Shown here: one piece after another, positions 19,045-28,066 of the stretch | Numbering within the stretch: the first letter of the stretch is position 1 | Layout of the letters: each line of letters begins with the position of its first letter | Origin: Parasphingorhabdus litoris DSM 22379 | GTDB lineage: Bacteria > Pseudomonadota > Alphaproteobacteria > Sphingomonadales > Sphingomonadaceae | Assembly: GCF_020906275.1 (NCBI RefSeq) | Contig: NZ_CP086727.1 | Coordinates: 930,001 to 994,000, forward strand | Direction of reading: 5' to 3' | Length of the DNA: 64,000 nt | Notes under the pieces: model-generated | The model's database searches: none | The model's input: the letters and a program-made list of their open reading frames with translations, nothing else | Told to the model about the DNA's origin: nothing | Translations under genes and position numbers: made by a program

Positions 19045-20577
19045 TTATTCGTCATTGAGGCGTACAGCAACAAATTGTGGATCACGACCACCTTGCTTGA
19101 CTTGCAGCAAGACTGCTTCGCGATTGGACCGTTTCGCAGCACTAATTGCATTATCCAGATCGGATGCCGTGTTGATTGGGCGCCGGTTCACACTGATGAT
19201 AACGGTCGTCCGGCGGATACCCTTGCGTGCTGCGTCACTATTTGGGTCTACCGTCGATACCACGACGCCTTTTTGCGTTGAAGGCACCCGGATCTGACGA
19301 GCAATCGACGGCGTTATATCCACTACAGATAGGCCAAGCGCTTCAGCTGTTGCTTCTGCGCTGGCACCATCTTCATCAGTTCCCATGGGATCTTCAGCAT
19401 CTGGGTCGAAATTGGCGGCTAATTCTTCTTCAGATGGTCGCTCGCCAAGTGTCGCATCAACTTTCACTCTTTTGCCATCTCGTAGCAATTCAATCGGTAC
19501 TCTTGTACCGACTGGCAGGTTGGCTACGAGATAGGATAGTGTTTGATCAGGCGTAACGTCCCGGCCATTCACCTTCACGATAACGTCGCCAGCTTGGATA
19601 CCTGCTTTGGAGGCGCCTTCTCCTGGTACAACGCTTTGGATGAATTCACCGCGATTTTTCGGGAGGCCCAATGAGTCAGCCAAGTCTTCAGTCAATGGGC
19701 TGATCTGAACGCCGAGATAGCCGCGTTCCACTTTCTCACCTTTGCGTAAGGTGTTGACAATGGGCACAGCAACTTCTGCCGGAATGGCAAAGCCGATACC
19801 AACATTTCCTCCGGTTGGTGAAATAATTGCGTTGTTAATCCCGATCACATTGCCGTTGAGGTCAAACATCGGACCTCCGCTATTGCCGCGGTTGATCGAA
19901 GCGTCGGTCTGCAGGAAGCGGTCATAAGCGCCGCCCTGTCCCGTGTTGCGATGAATGGCAGACAAAATGCCGGTCGTGACGGTACCGCCAAGGCCAAAGG
20001 GATTGCCAATCGCGATAACCCAATCGCCGACGCGAGCACCTTGACTATCGCCAAATTTTACGAAGGGTAAGTCTTTGTCCGCATTGATTTTAAGTACGGC
20101 AATATCCGACGCGGGATCGCGCCCTACTAGAGTGGCTTCATATTCTGTACGATCTGGCATAATCACGGTGATCGTTTCGATGGTCGCATTGCGATTGCCA
20201 GGAGCAACAACGTGATTGTTGGTGACCACATAGCCATCTGCCGAAATAATGAAGCCGGAGCCAAGCGACTGGGCTTGGCGAGTTTGTCCGCCGCCATTAT
20301 TGCCGCGACGATTGCCAAATAGCCCGTCAAAAGGCGTGCCAGCGAAAGGGTTGTTTCTGACACGCACACGCTGAGTGGTAGAGATGTTCACTACCGCTGG
20401 TTGCAATTGTTCGGTCAGATCAGCAAAGCTCATCGGCGCGCCTGCGCGAGGTGCGGCAGCGCGCATGACCTGACTATCGTTTGCAGCTACCTGTGCACCA
20501 GCAGACCCGACGCCGGACAGCGTCGCTGCGCCTCCTGCTAATAGCAAAGCTGCTGAAATTCCGTAAGCGTAACGCAC
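19045..20577 (-). CDS. htrA: Do/DegP-family periplasmic serine endoprotease
   Basis: 510 aa with an N-terminal signal (MRYAYGISAALLLAGGAATL...SAGAQ). The trypsin-like domain has the triad in VVTNNHVV (His), SDIAVLKI (Asp) and NRGNSGGPM (Ser). Two PDZ domains follow (ERGYLGVQISPL... and a divergent second one beginning near ALGLSVVDI). A glycine/asparagine/arginine-rich LA-loop (GNRRGNNGGGQ) precedes the protease core. It degrades or holds misfolded envelope proteins. It is downstream of hflK-hflC on the same strand, a common alphaproteobacterial arrangement, but here a terminator and an NTF2-like gene lie between. Confidence 0.95.
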   Translation of the reverse strand: MRYAYGISAALLLAGGAATLSGVGSAGAQVAANDSQVMRAAAPRAGAPMSFADLTEQLQPAVVNISTTQRVRVRNNPFAGTPFDGLFGNRRGNNGGGQTRQAQSLGSGFIISADGYVVTNNHVVAPGNRNATIETITVIMPDRTEYEATLVGRDPASDIAVLKINADKDLPFVKFGDSQGARVGDWVIAIGNPFGLGGTVTTGILSAIHRNTGQGGAYDRFLQTDASINRGNSGGPMFDLNGNVIGINNAIISPTGGNVGIGFAIPAEVAVPIVNTLRKGEKVERGYLGVQISPLTEDLADSLGLPKNRGEFIQSVVPGEGASKAGIQAGDVIVKVNGRDVTPDQTLSYLVANLPVGTRVPIELLRDGKRVKVDATLGERPSEEELAANFDPDAEDPMGTDEDGASAEATAEALGLSVVDITPSIARQIRVPSTQKGVVVSTVDPNSDAARKGIRRTTVIISVNRRPINTASDLDNAISAAKRSNREAVLLQVKQGGRDPQFVAVRLNDE

Positions 20578-20795
20578 AATATATTCCTCTCAATCTACGG
20601 GCATCGACAATATTCATTCGATGCCAAAATCCTTCAAGTTACATAAATTATTGGCGCAAAATTTATGAACCGAATTTGAATGTTACCACAGTCAATCGTT
20701 AAGATCAGCCATAAGATAGGTGTTTTTAGTCCCCGTCCCAAATATCTGGGTGTGACAAACCGCATTCGCAACCCAAAAAGTGCCAATTTGTCGAA
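20578..20795. other. htrA leader/promoter region
   Basis: About 220 bp upstream of htrA, AT-rich (for example ATAAATTATTGGCGCAAAAT). It must hold the htrA promoter because a terminator closes the operon upstream. I see no confident -35/-10 pair or extracytoplasmic-sigma motif in it. Confidence 0.4.
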
Positions 20796-20828
20796 AAAAG
20801 TCGTCCTTTTGCAGAAAAGACGACTTTT
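20796..20828 (-). terminator. Terminator after the hflK-hflC-NTF2-like operon
   Basis: Arms AAAAGTCGTC (20796-20805) and GACGACTTTT (20819-20828) form a perfect 10-bp stem. On the minus strand it ends in six T residues. It lies 49 bp after the NTF2-like stop and separates that operon from htrA. The plus strand also has four T, so it may work both ways. Confidence 0.8.
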
Positions 20829-20876
20829 GTAGTCGTCGACGTCAATTTTGGTGTTATTTCTATACCTGCCAAGCGG

Positions 20877-21317
20877 TTAAAACTTGAAAGTACCATCTGT
20901 TTGACATGGATCTTTGCCAGTGAATTCAAGCGATTCATTGGCTAGATGTGTGTCGAAAAATTCATGCACCGAAGCTATCTTGCCGTCCCGGAAGGTAAAG
21001 ATATGCGCATAGCGTTGATCATAGCGCTTGCCGTTCTTCGCTATGCCTTCGGCCTCCATAATGGCGGTTATACCAACTGTGCTTTCGTTCATGATCTTCC
21101 AGTTTTTGGCAAACTGAAACTGATCAAAGTCAAGCGCGTCAAAAATCAGAGGTAATATAGACTTCAAGGCTTCAAAGCTGTCGTAACGGCCCGAGATAAC
21201 TGTGTTGCCGGACACATTATAGACGACATCCGGTTGGTGCAGTGCTTCAAATGCCTCAACATCCAACCGAGCGAGCGCCGCATAATATGCGTTCACAATG
21301 GCCCGGTTGGAGGTCAA
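20877..21317 (-). CDS. NTF2-like / SnoaL-like protein downstream of hflC
   Basis: 146 aa, a single NTF2-like alpha+beta domain starting NRAIVNAYYAALARLDVEAFEAL and ending with the beta strands YAHIFTFRDGKIASVHEFFDTHLA, typical of ketosteroid-isomerase/SnoaL relatives. No ATG is available; the best start is TTG at 21317. It lies in the same reading frame as hflC, two codons after the hflC stop TAA (21326-21324). A GTG 6 codons further in would cut the first helix. Function unknown; position suggests translational coupling to hflC. Confidence 0.8.
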   Translation of the reverse strand: MTSNRAIVNAYYAALARLDVEAFEALHQPDVVYNVSGNTVISGRYDSFEALKSILPLIFDALDFDQFQFAKNWKIMNESTVGITAIMEAEGIAKNGKRYDQRYAHIFTFRDGKIASVHEFFDTHLANESLEFTGKDPCQTDGTFKF

Positions 21318-21323
21318 AGCTGA

Positions 21324-22175
21324 TTATCTGCCGCGGAATTGGCGAAGATACTCGTTGTCCGGCGAAAGGACGAAAGACGAGTTGGGATCGCCATCCTGAC
21401 CTTTACGGAAGGTTGTTTCATAGCTCTTCATCGCACGGTAGAAATCATAGAATTCCGCATCTTTTCCAAAGCTTTCGGCATAAGTCCGAGCGGCACTGGC
21501 GTCTGCTTCAGCTCGAATGATTTGGGCCTGTTTGGCACCTTGCGCTTTGATCGTTCGTGCTTCTTGTTCACGCGCTGTCCGCATCCGCTGGTAAGCGCTG
21601 TCGAGCGGCGTGCCATCTGGCAAGTCTGCTCGTTTGATGCGGACATCTACAATTTCAGCACCATATTGACGCGCAACCCTATTCAAGCCGGTTTTGATGT
21701 TGTCCATCACCTGGCCTCGCTCCGGGCTGAGAAGTGCAGCGAAGGGTCGCTTGCCTAGCTCGTTCCGCAGAGCAGAACCAAGAATGGGACGTAATTCATC
21801 GGCAACCCGTGCTTCATTGCCCGCTGCGATAAACATCCGCAGGGGATCCGTGATCCGGAAACGGGCAAATGCATCGACCTGCAGACGAAGCTGGTCGGTG
21901 GAAAGAACTTGTTGTTGTTCCATCTCGACATCGAGAATGCGTTTGTCGATCCATTCGACTTGTTCAAAAAACGGAATTTTTGGCAGCAGGCCGGCTCCGG
22001 TTTGACCAAACGGAACGTCGCCCTGATACCGATTGATTATCCGCACTGGCTCACCGAAGCGGACAACGACGCCCTGCCGTGTTTCCGGAACGATAATCAA
22101 CGTATTGACCAGTATCAGGATCAAACCAAAAAGGATGATGCTGAGAGCGACCGGGTTTTTCATTGTATTTCCCAT
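21324..22175 (-). CDS. hflC: HflC, SPFH-domain subunit of the HflKC complex
   Basis: 283 aa. One N-terminal membrane helix (ALSIILFGLILILVNTLIIV) is followed by an SPFH/band-7 domain (VPETRQGVVVRFGEP ... DAFARFRITDPLRMF), then the coiled-coil region YQRMRTAREQEARTIKAQG. With HflK it forms a large cage around FtsH and modulates membrane-protein degradation. The ATG overlaps the hflK stop by one base (TAATG). A second Met four residues later (MKNPVAL) is an alternative start. Confidence 0.95.
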   Translation of the reverse strand: MGNTMKNPVALSIILFGLILILVNTLIIVPETRQGVVVRFGEPVRIINRYQGDVPFGQTGAGLLPKIPFFEQVEWIDKRILDVEMEQQQVLSTDQLRLQVDAFARFRITDPLRMFIAAGNEARVADELRPILGSALRNELGKRPFAALLSPERGQVMDNIKTGLNRVARQYGAEIVDVRIKRADLPDGTPLDSAYQRMRTAREQEARTIKAQGAKQAQIIRAEADASAARTYAESFGKDAEFYDFYRAMKSYETTFRKGQDGDPNSSFVLSPDNEYLRQFRGR

Positions 22176-23263
22176 TAGTTCGCCTCCACAGTTTGGACTG
22201 CTGGTGCCTGAGCACGTTTCTTAATCTCGGGTAACGGCAGATAGGGTGTTACGCCGTCAGCTTCGATAATGGTCTTGTCGACCTGCGACAAAACACGTTC
22301 CATGGTTTCATAATACATGCGCTGGCGGGTCACACGGGGCGCTAGGCGATATTCTTCATAGACCTTGTCGAAAGCCGCGGATTCACCTTGCGCTTGCGCG
22401 GTCAACTGCTGTGCGTAGGCCCGTGCTTCATTGAGATAGGTTTGGGCGGTTTGCTGAGCAGCTGACACCTCTTTGAAGGCGTCGTTTACAGCGGCGGGTG
22501 GATCAGCCTTTTTAATCGCGATACCGCGAATGACTACACCTGCTCCATAGCCGTCGAGCAAAGATTGCATATTCTGTTCGACCTGCTGTTCAATTTCAGT
22601 CCGCTCCGAGCCAATTGTGTCGTCTAGCGTGAAGTTCGCAACCGCCGCGCGCATTGCGGCTTCGGCCACTTCTTTGATTGTCTCTTCTTGATCGGCAATC
22701 TGGAAGAGGAAAAGTTCTGGTGACTTGATGTTCCACCGAACCGAGTAGGCGAGATCGACGATATTCTGATCGCCTGTCAAAATTAATTTTTCCGATTCAC
22801 CCGTTGGAATGTCGATGGTGCGAATTTCTTCAACATCCAGTTTTGTGATCTGTTCAATTGGTGAGGGAAGTGAAAAGTGAAGGCCTGGTTGCATGGTTCG
22901 GGAATAAGATCCGAACAGTGTAACGACGCCGCGCTCCTGAGGACTAACGCGGTGGACTGAGGTTAAGGCTACCCACAACAGCACGAAGCCAATGAGCAGG
23001 ATCGGCCACCATGGTCGGCCGCCTGGCCGTTTCGGAATGCCGCCTTTAAAGCCGCCGCCGGTTCCTTTTTTGAAAAGTTCTTCCAATGAAGCAGAGCCAC
23101 CTTTGCCCCCTCCCGAAGAACCGCCGGATGGGTTGCCCCAAGGGTTGCGTGGACCGCCACCTTTGCCATCGTCTCCGCCGCCATTGCCCCAAGGACTGGC
23201 CATGTTCAATATTGAACCCAAGAATGTTTTTTGGGATGCTTGCCCGTCAATTTTTTTATTCAT
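22175..23263 (-). CDS. hflK: HflK, SPFH-domain subunit of the HflKC complex
   Basis: 362 aa from the ATG at 23263. The N-terminus is glycine-rich (PWGNGGGDDGKGGGPRNPWG), as in other HflK proteins. A membrane helix (WPILLIGFVLLWVALTSV) and the SPFH domain (VSPQERGVVTLFGSYSRTMQPG) follow. The start is uncertain: the alternative ATG at 23203 (MASPWGNGG) gives a more usual HflK N-terminus, and a TATAAT box sits only 7 bp before 23263, so a 23263 start would be nearly leaderless. A longer frame to 23305 starts inside the promoter and is rejected. Confidence 0.93.
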   Translation of the reverse strand: MNKKIDGQASQKTFLGSILNMASPWGNGGGDDGKGGGPRNPWGNPSGGSSGGGKGGSASLEELFKKGTGGGFKGGIPKRPGGRPWWPILLIGFVLLWVALTSVHRVSPQERGVVTLFGSYSRTMQPGLHFSLPSPIEQITKLDVEEIRTIDIPTGESEKLILTGDQNIVDLAYSVRWNIKSPELFLFQIADQEETIKEVAEAAMRAAVANFTLDDTIGSERTEIEQQVEQNMQSLLDGYGAGVVIRGIAIKKADPPAAVNDAFKEVSAAQQTAQTYLNEARAYAQQLTAQAQGESAAFDKVYEEYRLAPRVTRQRMYYETMERVLSQVDKTIIEADGVTPYLPLPEIKKRAQAPAVQTVEAN

Positions 23264-23269
23264 AAATTC

Positions 23270-23275
23270 ATTATA
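23270..23275 (-). promoter_or_regulatory. Candidate -10 box (TATAAT) of the hflK operon
   Basis: A perfect TATAAT on the minus strand in the hflK/mrp divergent region. A TTGACA lies 24 bp upstream of it, too far for an ordinary -35, so the promoter would rely on a weak -35 or an activator. Transcription would begin close to the 23263 ATG. Confidence 0.4.
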
Positions 23276-23334
23276 GGTAGCGTGATGGCAGAAAAACAGT
23301 GTCAATCGGATAAAAGTGTAACTATGCGAAGCAA

Positions 23335-24297
23335 ATGACCGATATTTCTGTGATTGAGGCGGCTCTTGAAGACGTCGCTAAAGGAAGATTTAGCGCTGTT
23401 CGCTTGATTGAAGGGCGCGTTTCCCTGGTTCTGAATGTCAGTGGACTGGATGTTCGTGACCGTGGGCAGATTGAAATTGCTGTGAAGGGCAAGCTGCTCG
23501 AGCTGGATGGTGTCGAGAAGGTTGATGTCGTGATGACCGCGGAAAAAGTTGAGCGCCGCCTGATAGCTGTCGGAAGTGGTAAAGGCGGGGTTGGCAAATC
23601 AACTCTGTCGACCAATCTTGCAATTGCCCTCAAAGCCTTGGGACATAAGGTTGGTATGGTCGATGCCGACATTTATGGCCCATCGCAACCACGTCTTTTA
23701 AATTGTGAAGGCCGCAAGCCTGAAGCGGAGGGTAAGCAGCTTATCCCCGTGCCAAATGAATATGAAGTTCCTGTACTGTCCATGGGGCATCTCGCCAAGC
23801 CAGGGCAGGCTATTGCGTGGCGCGGCCCAATGGCCGGTAAGGCGCTGGAACAACTCGTTAATGCGCATTGGGGTGATACCGAAATTTTGATTGTCGATAT
23901 GCCGCCCGGTACAGGGGATGTGCAATTGTCGATGATGCAAAATCACAAACCTGTCGGTGCGCTGATTGTTTCGACGCCGCAGGACCTTGCTCTCATGGAC
24001 GCGGTGCGAGCAGTCGACCTTTTTGAACAGGCTAAGATACCGATCATCGGCATGGTCGAAAATATGGCTGGTTATATATGCCCGCATTGCGGAGAGGTCA
24101 GTGATCCCTTCGGTGCCGGTGGAGCGGAGGCTGCGGCCAAAACCATGGGTATGAGCTTTATGGGCCGCGTGCCTTTGGATATTGAAATTCGCAAGTCAAG
24201 CGATGGTGGCGAGCCACCGGCTTGTTCCGATAGCCTGCAAGGTAAAGCGTTTCATGATATTGCCAAACGGCTCGCGACATGGTTGGGTGATCATTAG
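23335..24297 (+). CDS. mrp: Mrp/ApbC-type Fe-S cluster carrier P-loop ATPase
   Basis: 320 aa. Residues 1-75 form a MIP18/DUF59-like domain, and the Mrp/NBP35 ATPase follows with the deviant Walker A GKGGVGKST and the motif VDADIYGPSQPRL. The cluster-binding CPHC pair is near residue 247 in GYICPHCGE, and MPPGTGD is the Switch region. It delivers [4Fe-4S] clusters to apoproteins. Divergent from hflK with a 71-bp gap, it opens the long overlapping operon that runs to the ATP12 gene. Confidence 0.94.
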   Translation: MTDISVIEAALEDVAKGRFSAVRLIEGRVSLVLNVSGLDVRDRGQIEIAVKGKLLELDGVEKVDVVMTAEKVERRLIAVGSGKGGVGKSTLSTNLAIALKALGHKVGMVDADIYGPSQPRLLNCEGRKPEAEGKQLIPVPNEYEVPVLSMGHLAKPGQAIAWRGPMAGKALEQLVNAHWGDTEILIVDMPPGTGDVQLSMMQNHKPVGALIVSTPQDLALMDAVRAVDLFEQAKIPIIGMVENMAGYICPHCGEVSDPFGAGGAEAAAKTMGMSFMGRVPLDIEIRKSSDGGEPPACSDSLQGKAFHDIAKRLATWLGDH

Positions 24298-24325
24298 TTC
24301 TTCAGGGGGAGGGAAAAGACCTGTT

Positions 24326-24763
24326 ATGCCGTTGGAAACTGATCAGGATATCGCCCGTCTGTTGACTGAAACAAAGCGCATCGCTCTTGTTGGTGCTTCA
24401 GCGAAACCTGAGCGTGCCAGCAACCGCATTCTAAAATTCCTGCTGGATCAAGACTATGATGTTGTGCCGGTAAATCCAGGATTGGCCGGACAGGAATTGC
24501 ATGGCGTGAAAGTCGTATCCTCATTGGACGCAATATCCGGAGCGATTGATATGGTCGATATTTTCCGTAATTCAGAGGCGGCGGGCGGCGTTGTTGATGA
24601 CGCCATTGCGATAGGCGCTCAATCGGTATGGATGCAGTTGAATGTTATCAATCGGCCCGCCGCTGAGCGCGCCGAAGCGGCTGGTCTGGAAGTCGTTATG
24701 GACCGTTGTCCTAAAATCGAAATTCCCCGTCTCGGTTTGATGAAAGGCGACAATGCCGACTGA
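24326..24763 (+). CDS. CoA-binding domain protein (YccU type)
   Basis: 145 aa from the ATG at 24326; the frame continues upstream into mrp but AGGGGGAGGG before 24326 is an evident ribosome site. It is a single Rossmann CoA-binding domain (TKRIALVGASAKPERASNRIL, VPVNPGLAGQELHG) of the CoA-binding/succinyl-CoA-synthetase-like group; residues GAQSVWMQLNVIN near position 100 and the conserved Cys in VVMDRCPKIE are family features. No enzyme activity is known. It overlaps the next gene by 11 bp. Confidence 0.88.
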   Translation: MPLETDQDIARLLTETKRIALVGASAKPERASNRILKFLLDQDYDVVPVNPGLAGQELHGVKVVSSLDAISGAIDMVDIFRNSEAAGGVVDDAIAIGAQSVWMQLNVINRPAAERAEAAGLEVVMDRCPKIEIPRLGLMKGDNAD

Positions 24764-27053
24764 GCCGGACACACAAGCTGGATCGGAGCATAATGACGGA
24801 AAGAAAAAGCTCTTCTCCCGCCGAAGCTTCCTAATTGGCGGTAGTGCCGCCACGGGCCTTGTTCTCGCTTGGGCCATTTGGCCGCGGGAATATGAGGCCA
24901 ATATCAGTGCGACCGAAAATGAAGAGATTTTTGGTGCCTTCCTCAAAATTTCGAAAGAAGGGCAAATCACTGTCGTGGTGCCTCAAAGTGAAATGGGGCA
25001 GGGCGTTTATACTGTACTGCCCCAGATATTAGCGGATGAATTGGGCGCGGACTGGCGGACCGTTGCGGTGGAGCCGGCGCCAATTAACCCGCTCTATGCC
25101 AACGACTACTTGGCGCAGCAGTGGGCGGAGACTTTGATGCCGGCTGGATCAGCAGATCTGACTGAGAAAGAGGTGGCGCGCTGGATTGCGCAGAATATCG
25201 CAACCCGAAATGATTTCATTGTCACGGCCGATTCTTCCTCTGTTCCCGGTTATTCCAATCGTTTTCGAGAGGCGGGAGCCGCGGCGCGGGTGTTGCTAAG
25301 CAAAGCAGCAGCCGAAAAATGGGGAGTCGAATGGGAATCCTGCACGGCAGAGAACGGTTTCATTTCCAATGGCGAGCAAAAACTACGCTTTGGCGAACTG
25401 TTCGCGGATGCTGTGAAACAGGATTTACCGGACCCTGTACCGTTTCTTTCCAGCCCAGCAAATAATCTGGTGGGTCAGGATTTACCACGTTTGGATATGC
25501 CTTCGAAGCTCGACGGCTCAGCCAACTTTGCTGGCGATATTCGCCTGCCTGACATGGTCTATGCCTCGATAAGGCAGGGGCCCATTGGAGCGACGCGCCT
25601 AAAATCGTTCAATCGTGAAGGCGCAAGCAAGATTATCGGCTTGGTGGATGTAGTCGAGCATGACAAATGGATCGCGGCAGTAGCGACCAACTGGTGGGCC
25701 GCCAATGATGCATTGGACAAGATGAGCCCGATGTTTGAAACAACAGGTCTGTTGCCCGACAGTGACAAGATGGACGAGGCGCTTGAGCGAGCTTTGGCAG
25801 ATGGACCTGGTGTAAGATTTGCCAGCCGAGGGGAAACCAAATCCGCTTTTGATGGTCATGAGAATATCCGTGCGCGCTATCAAGCCGAGGCGGCTTTGCA
25901 TGCGCCGATAGAGACAAGGACGGCGACAGCCGACTATAATGACGGTCGTTTGGAGCTTTGGCTGGCAACACAAGCACCAGCTGCAGCTGTAAAAGCTGCG
26001 GCCGAGGCTATCGGTATCAGCACCGACAAAGTGACCCTCTACCCTATGTTAGCTGGTGGATCTTTTGGGCGTAATCTGGATAGCAAGATCGCTGCTCAAA
26101 TTGCTGTTATCGCTGAAAAAGTCGGCCGCCCGATACAATTAATGTGGTCGCGGGCGGAGGAAATGATGCACGATCACTATCGTGCGCCTGCTTTTGCTCG
26201 GTTAGACGCAGCAACGGATGAGTCTGGCAGGATACAGGCATTGCAAATCAAGATCGCGGCCCCGGCATCTGCAAGAGAACAGAGTAAGCGTGTGATACGC
26301 GGAATGGATGAGATAACTGCTATGCGCTCATCTATCGATGAAGCAGATGCAAAGGCGGTGGAAGGCGCGGATGTTCATTATAGCATCCCGAATTTCTCGC
26401 TTGATCATCACCCCGCTTATATTGGTGCTCCCACTGGAAACTGGCGCAGCAATGCGCATAGCTACAACGCTTTCTTCGTCGAGTCATTTATCGATGAGCT
26501 AGCGGCGAAGGCAAAGATCGAACCATTATCTTACCGTATGCAAATGATGTCAGGTCGGCCGCGACTGGCTCGCTGCTTGACGGGTGTGGCCGCCATGGCA
26601 GGATGGGACGGAGGACTGGACGGCAGTGGTCAGGGGCTTGCTTGCCATTCGATGCGTGGGGGGCATATCGCGGTTATTGTAAGCGCCAATCGCGGCGAAA
26701 GCGGATTGAATGTACGGCGCATTTCGGCAACGGTAGATGTTGGACGGATTATTCACCCTGATATTGCCAGGCAGCAGATCGAAGGCGGTATCATTTTTGG
26801 TCTGGCTATGGCGTTGGGATCGTCAACACGGTTCAACGGCGGTATAGCTGATGCCAGGCGCCTCAGCGATCTAGCGCTTCCAAGATTAGCTGAAATTCCA
26901 ACCATACAGGTGGAATTTATTCGAAGCGAAGAGGAGCCCGTTGGTGTTGAGGAAATTGGCGTACCCGCCGTTGCCCCGGCCATTGCCAACGCCCTTTTCT
27001 CTGCAACCGGCATTCGTCTTCGCCAATTGCCACTTTTTTCTGAGGCATCATGA
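24753..27053 (+). CDS. Tat-exported molybdopterin-binding aldehyde/xanthine-oxidase-family subunit (IorB-like)
   Basis: 766 aa. A twin-arginine signal SRRSFLIGG is at 22-30 with a hydrophobic core GLVLAWAIWP. The rest is the large Mo-pterin subunit of the isoquinoline-1-oxidoreductase-like branch of the xanthine oxidase family (SEMGQGVYTVLPQILADELG near residue 80, AGGSFGRNLDSK, and the C-terminal GVEEIGVPAVAPAIANALF that carries the catalytic Glu). The usual partner, a 2Fe-2S subunit (IorA-type) and c-type cytochrome, is not in this window. It sits, with overlaps on both sides, between a CoA-binding protein and hemH. Substrate unknown. Confidence 0.88.
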   Translation: MPTEPDTQAGSEHNDGKKKLFSRRSFLIGGSAATGLVLAWAIWPREYEANISATENEEIFGAFLKISKEGQITVVVPQSEMGQGVYTVLPQILADELGADWRTVAVEPAPINPLYANDYLAQQWAETLMPAGSADLTEKEVARWIAQNIATRNDFIVTADSSSVPGYSNRFREAGAAARVLLSKAAAEKWGVEWESCTAENGFISNGEQKLRFGELFADAVKQDLPDPVPFLSSPANNLVGQDLPRLDMPSKLDGSANFAGDIRLPDMVYASIRQGPIGATRLKSFNREGASKIIGLVDVVEHDKWIAAVATNWWAANDALDKMSPMFETTGLLPDSDKMDEALERALADGPGVRFASRGETKSAFDGHENIRARYQAEAALHAPIETRTATADYNDGRLELWLATQAPAAAVKAAAEAIGISTDKVTLYPMLAGGSFGRNLDSKIAAQIAVIAEKVGRPIQLMWSRAEEMMHDHYRAPAFARLDAATDESGRIQALQIKIAAPASAREQSKRVIRGMDEITAMRSSIDEADAKAVEGADVHYSIPNFSLDHHPAYIGAPTGNWRSNAHSYNAFFVESFIDELAAKAKIEPLSYRMQMMSGRPRLARCLTGVAAMAGWDGGLDGSGQGLACHSMRGGHIAVIVSANRGESGLNVRRISATVDVGRIIHPDIARQQIEGGIIFGLAMALGSSTRFNGGIADARRLSDLALPRLAEIPTIQVEFIRSEEEPVGVEEIGVPAVAPAIANALFSATGIRLRQLPLFSEAS

Positions 27054-28066
27054 ACATGCAAATTCTTGACCATCTGCCCGAAGGCCACCCACCAGTGAAG
27101 ACTGGTAAAATCGGTCTGTTGCTCGTCAACCTGGGTACGCCTGATGCCCCTGATAAGAAGGCAGTGAAGCGCTATTTAAAAGAATTCCTGTCCGACAAGC
27201 GCGTCGTCGAGATCCCCGATATAGTCTGGCAGCCGATATTGCGCGGGATCATCCTGAACACGCGGCCCAAGAAATCAGCACATGCTTATGGTCTGGTGTG
27301 GACCGATGAAGGCTCTCCGCTCGCCGTCTACACCCGGCGCCAGGCAGAAGCATTGGCGGGCAATTATGGGGATGATGTCCATGTCGATTGGGCGATGCGT
27401 TATGGCAATCCCAGCATCACCAGTCGCTTGCAGGCGATGAAAGACGCGGGTTGCGAACGGATATTAGTGGCACCGCTTTATCCGCAATATAGCGGAGCGA
27501 CGACGGCGAGCGTGCATGATGCCGTCTTTGATGCGATCAAGGCGATGCGCTGGCAGCCAGCGATCCGGATGTTGCCGCCTTATCATGATGATCCTGATTA
27601 TATCGCGGCACTGAAATCGAGTGTGGAAACCGGCCTGGCTGCGCTGGACTTTGAACCGGATGCAGTGATTGCCAGTTTCCATGGTATGCCGAAGCGCACC
27701 CTGGAATTGGGAGATCCCTACCACTGTCACTGCCAGAAAACCGCACGGCTGCTGTCGGAAGCGATCGGACAAGATTTGACGATAGCCTTTCAGTCGCGTT
27801 TTGGTCCTGCCAAATGGCTAGAACCTGCCACGGATATGATGCTCGAAAAACTGGCGCAGGAAGGGAAGAAAAAGGTCGCTATTTTTGCGCCCGGATTTTC
27901 CAGTGACTGTCTGGAAACCTGCGAGGAACTGGCGATACGCGGCAAGGAAGACTTTGAAGAGGCGGGCGGCGAACGTTTCGCCTATATCCCATGCTTGAAT
28001 GATAGCGATGTCGGCATCAAGCTGCTTGATACGTTGGTACGCCGGGAACTGGCCGGATGGATTTAG
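27050..28066 (+). CDS. hemH: Ferrochelatase
   Basis: 338 aa, normal ferrochelatase length. It inserts Fe2+ into protoporphyrin IX in the last step of protoheme synthesis. Key signatures are LLLVNLGTPDAP at the N-terminus, the active-site histidine in SFHGMPKRT, DPYHCHCQKTARLL, and FAPGFSSDCLETCEE with the conserved glutamate. It overlaps the upstream molybdoenzyme gene by 4 bp and the next gene by 10 bp, so it is expressed within the mrp-to-ATP12 run. It supplies heme to the cytochromes elsewhere in the window. Confidence 0.96.
   Translation: MNMQILDHLPEGHPPVKTGKIGLLLVNLGTPDAPDKKAVKRYLKEFLSDKRVVEIPDIVWQPILRGIILNTRPKKSAHAYGLVWTDEGSPLAVYTRRQAEALAGNYGDDVHVDWAMRYGNPSITSRLQAMKDAGCERILVAPLYPQYSGATTASVHDAVFDAIKAMRWQPAIRMLPPYHDDPDYIAALKSSVETGLAALDFEPDAVIASFHGMPKRTLELGDPYHCHCQKTARLLSEAIGQDLTIAFQSRFGPAKWLEPATDMMLEKLAQEGKKKVAIFAPGFSSDCLETCEELAIRGKEDFEEAGGERFAYIPCLNDSDVGIKLLDTLVRRELAGWI

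Noticed and set aside
23270..23305. TTGACA and TATAAT as one promoter for hflK
   Set aside because: The spacer is 24 bp, not about 17, so the two do not form a standard sigma-70 promoter; only the TATAAT is kept as a weak call.
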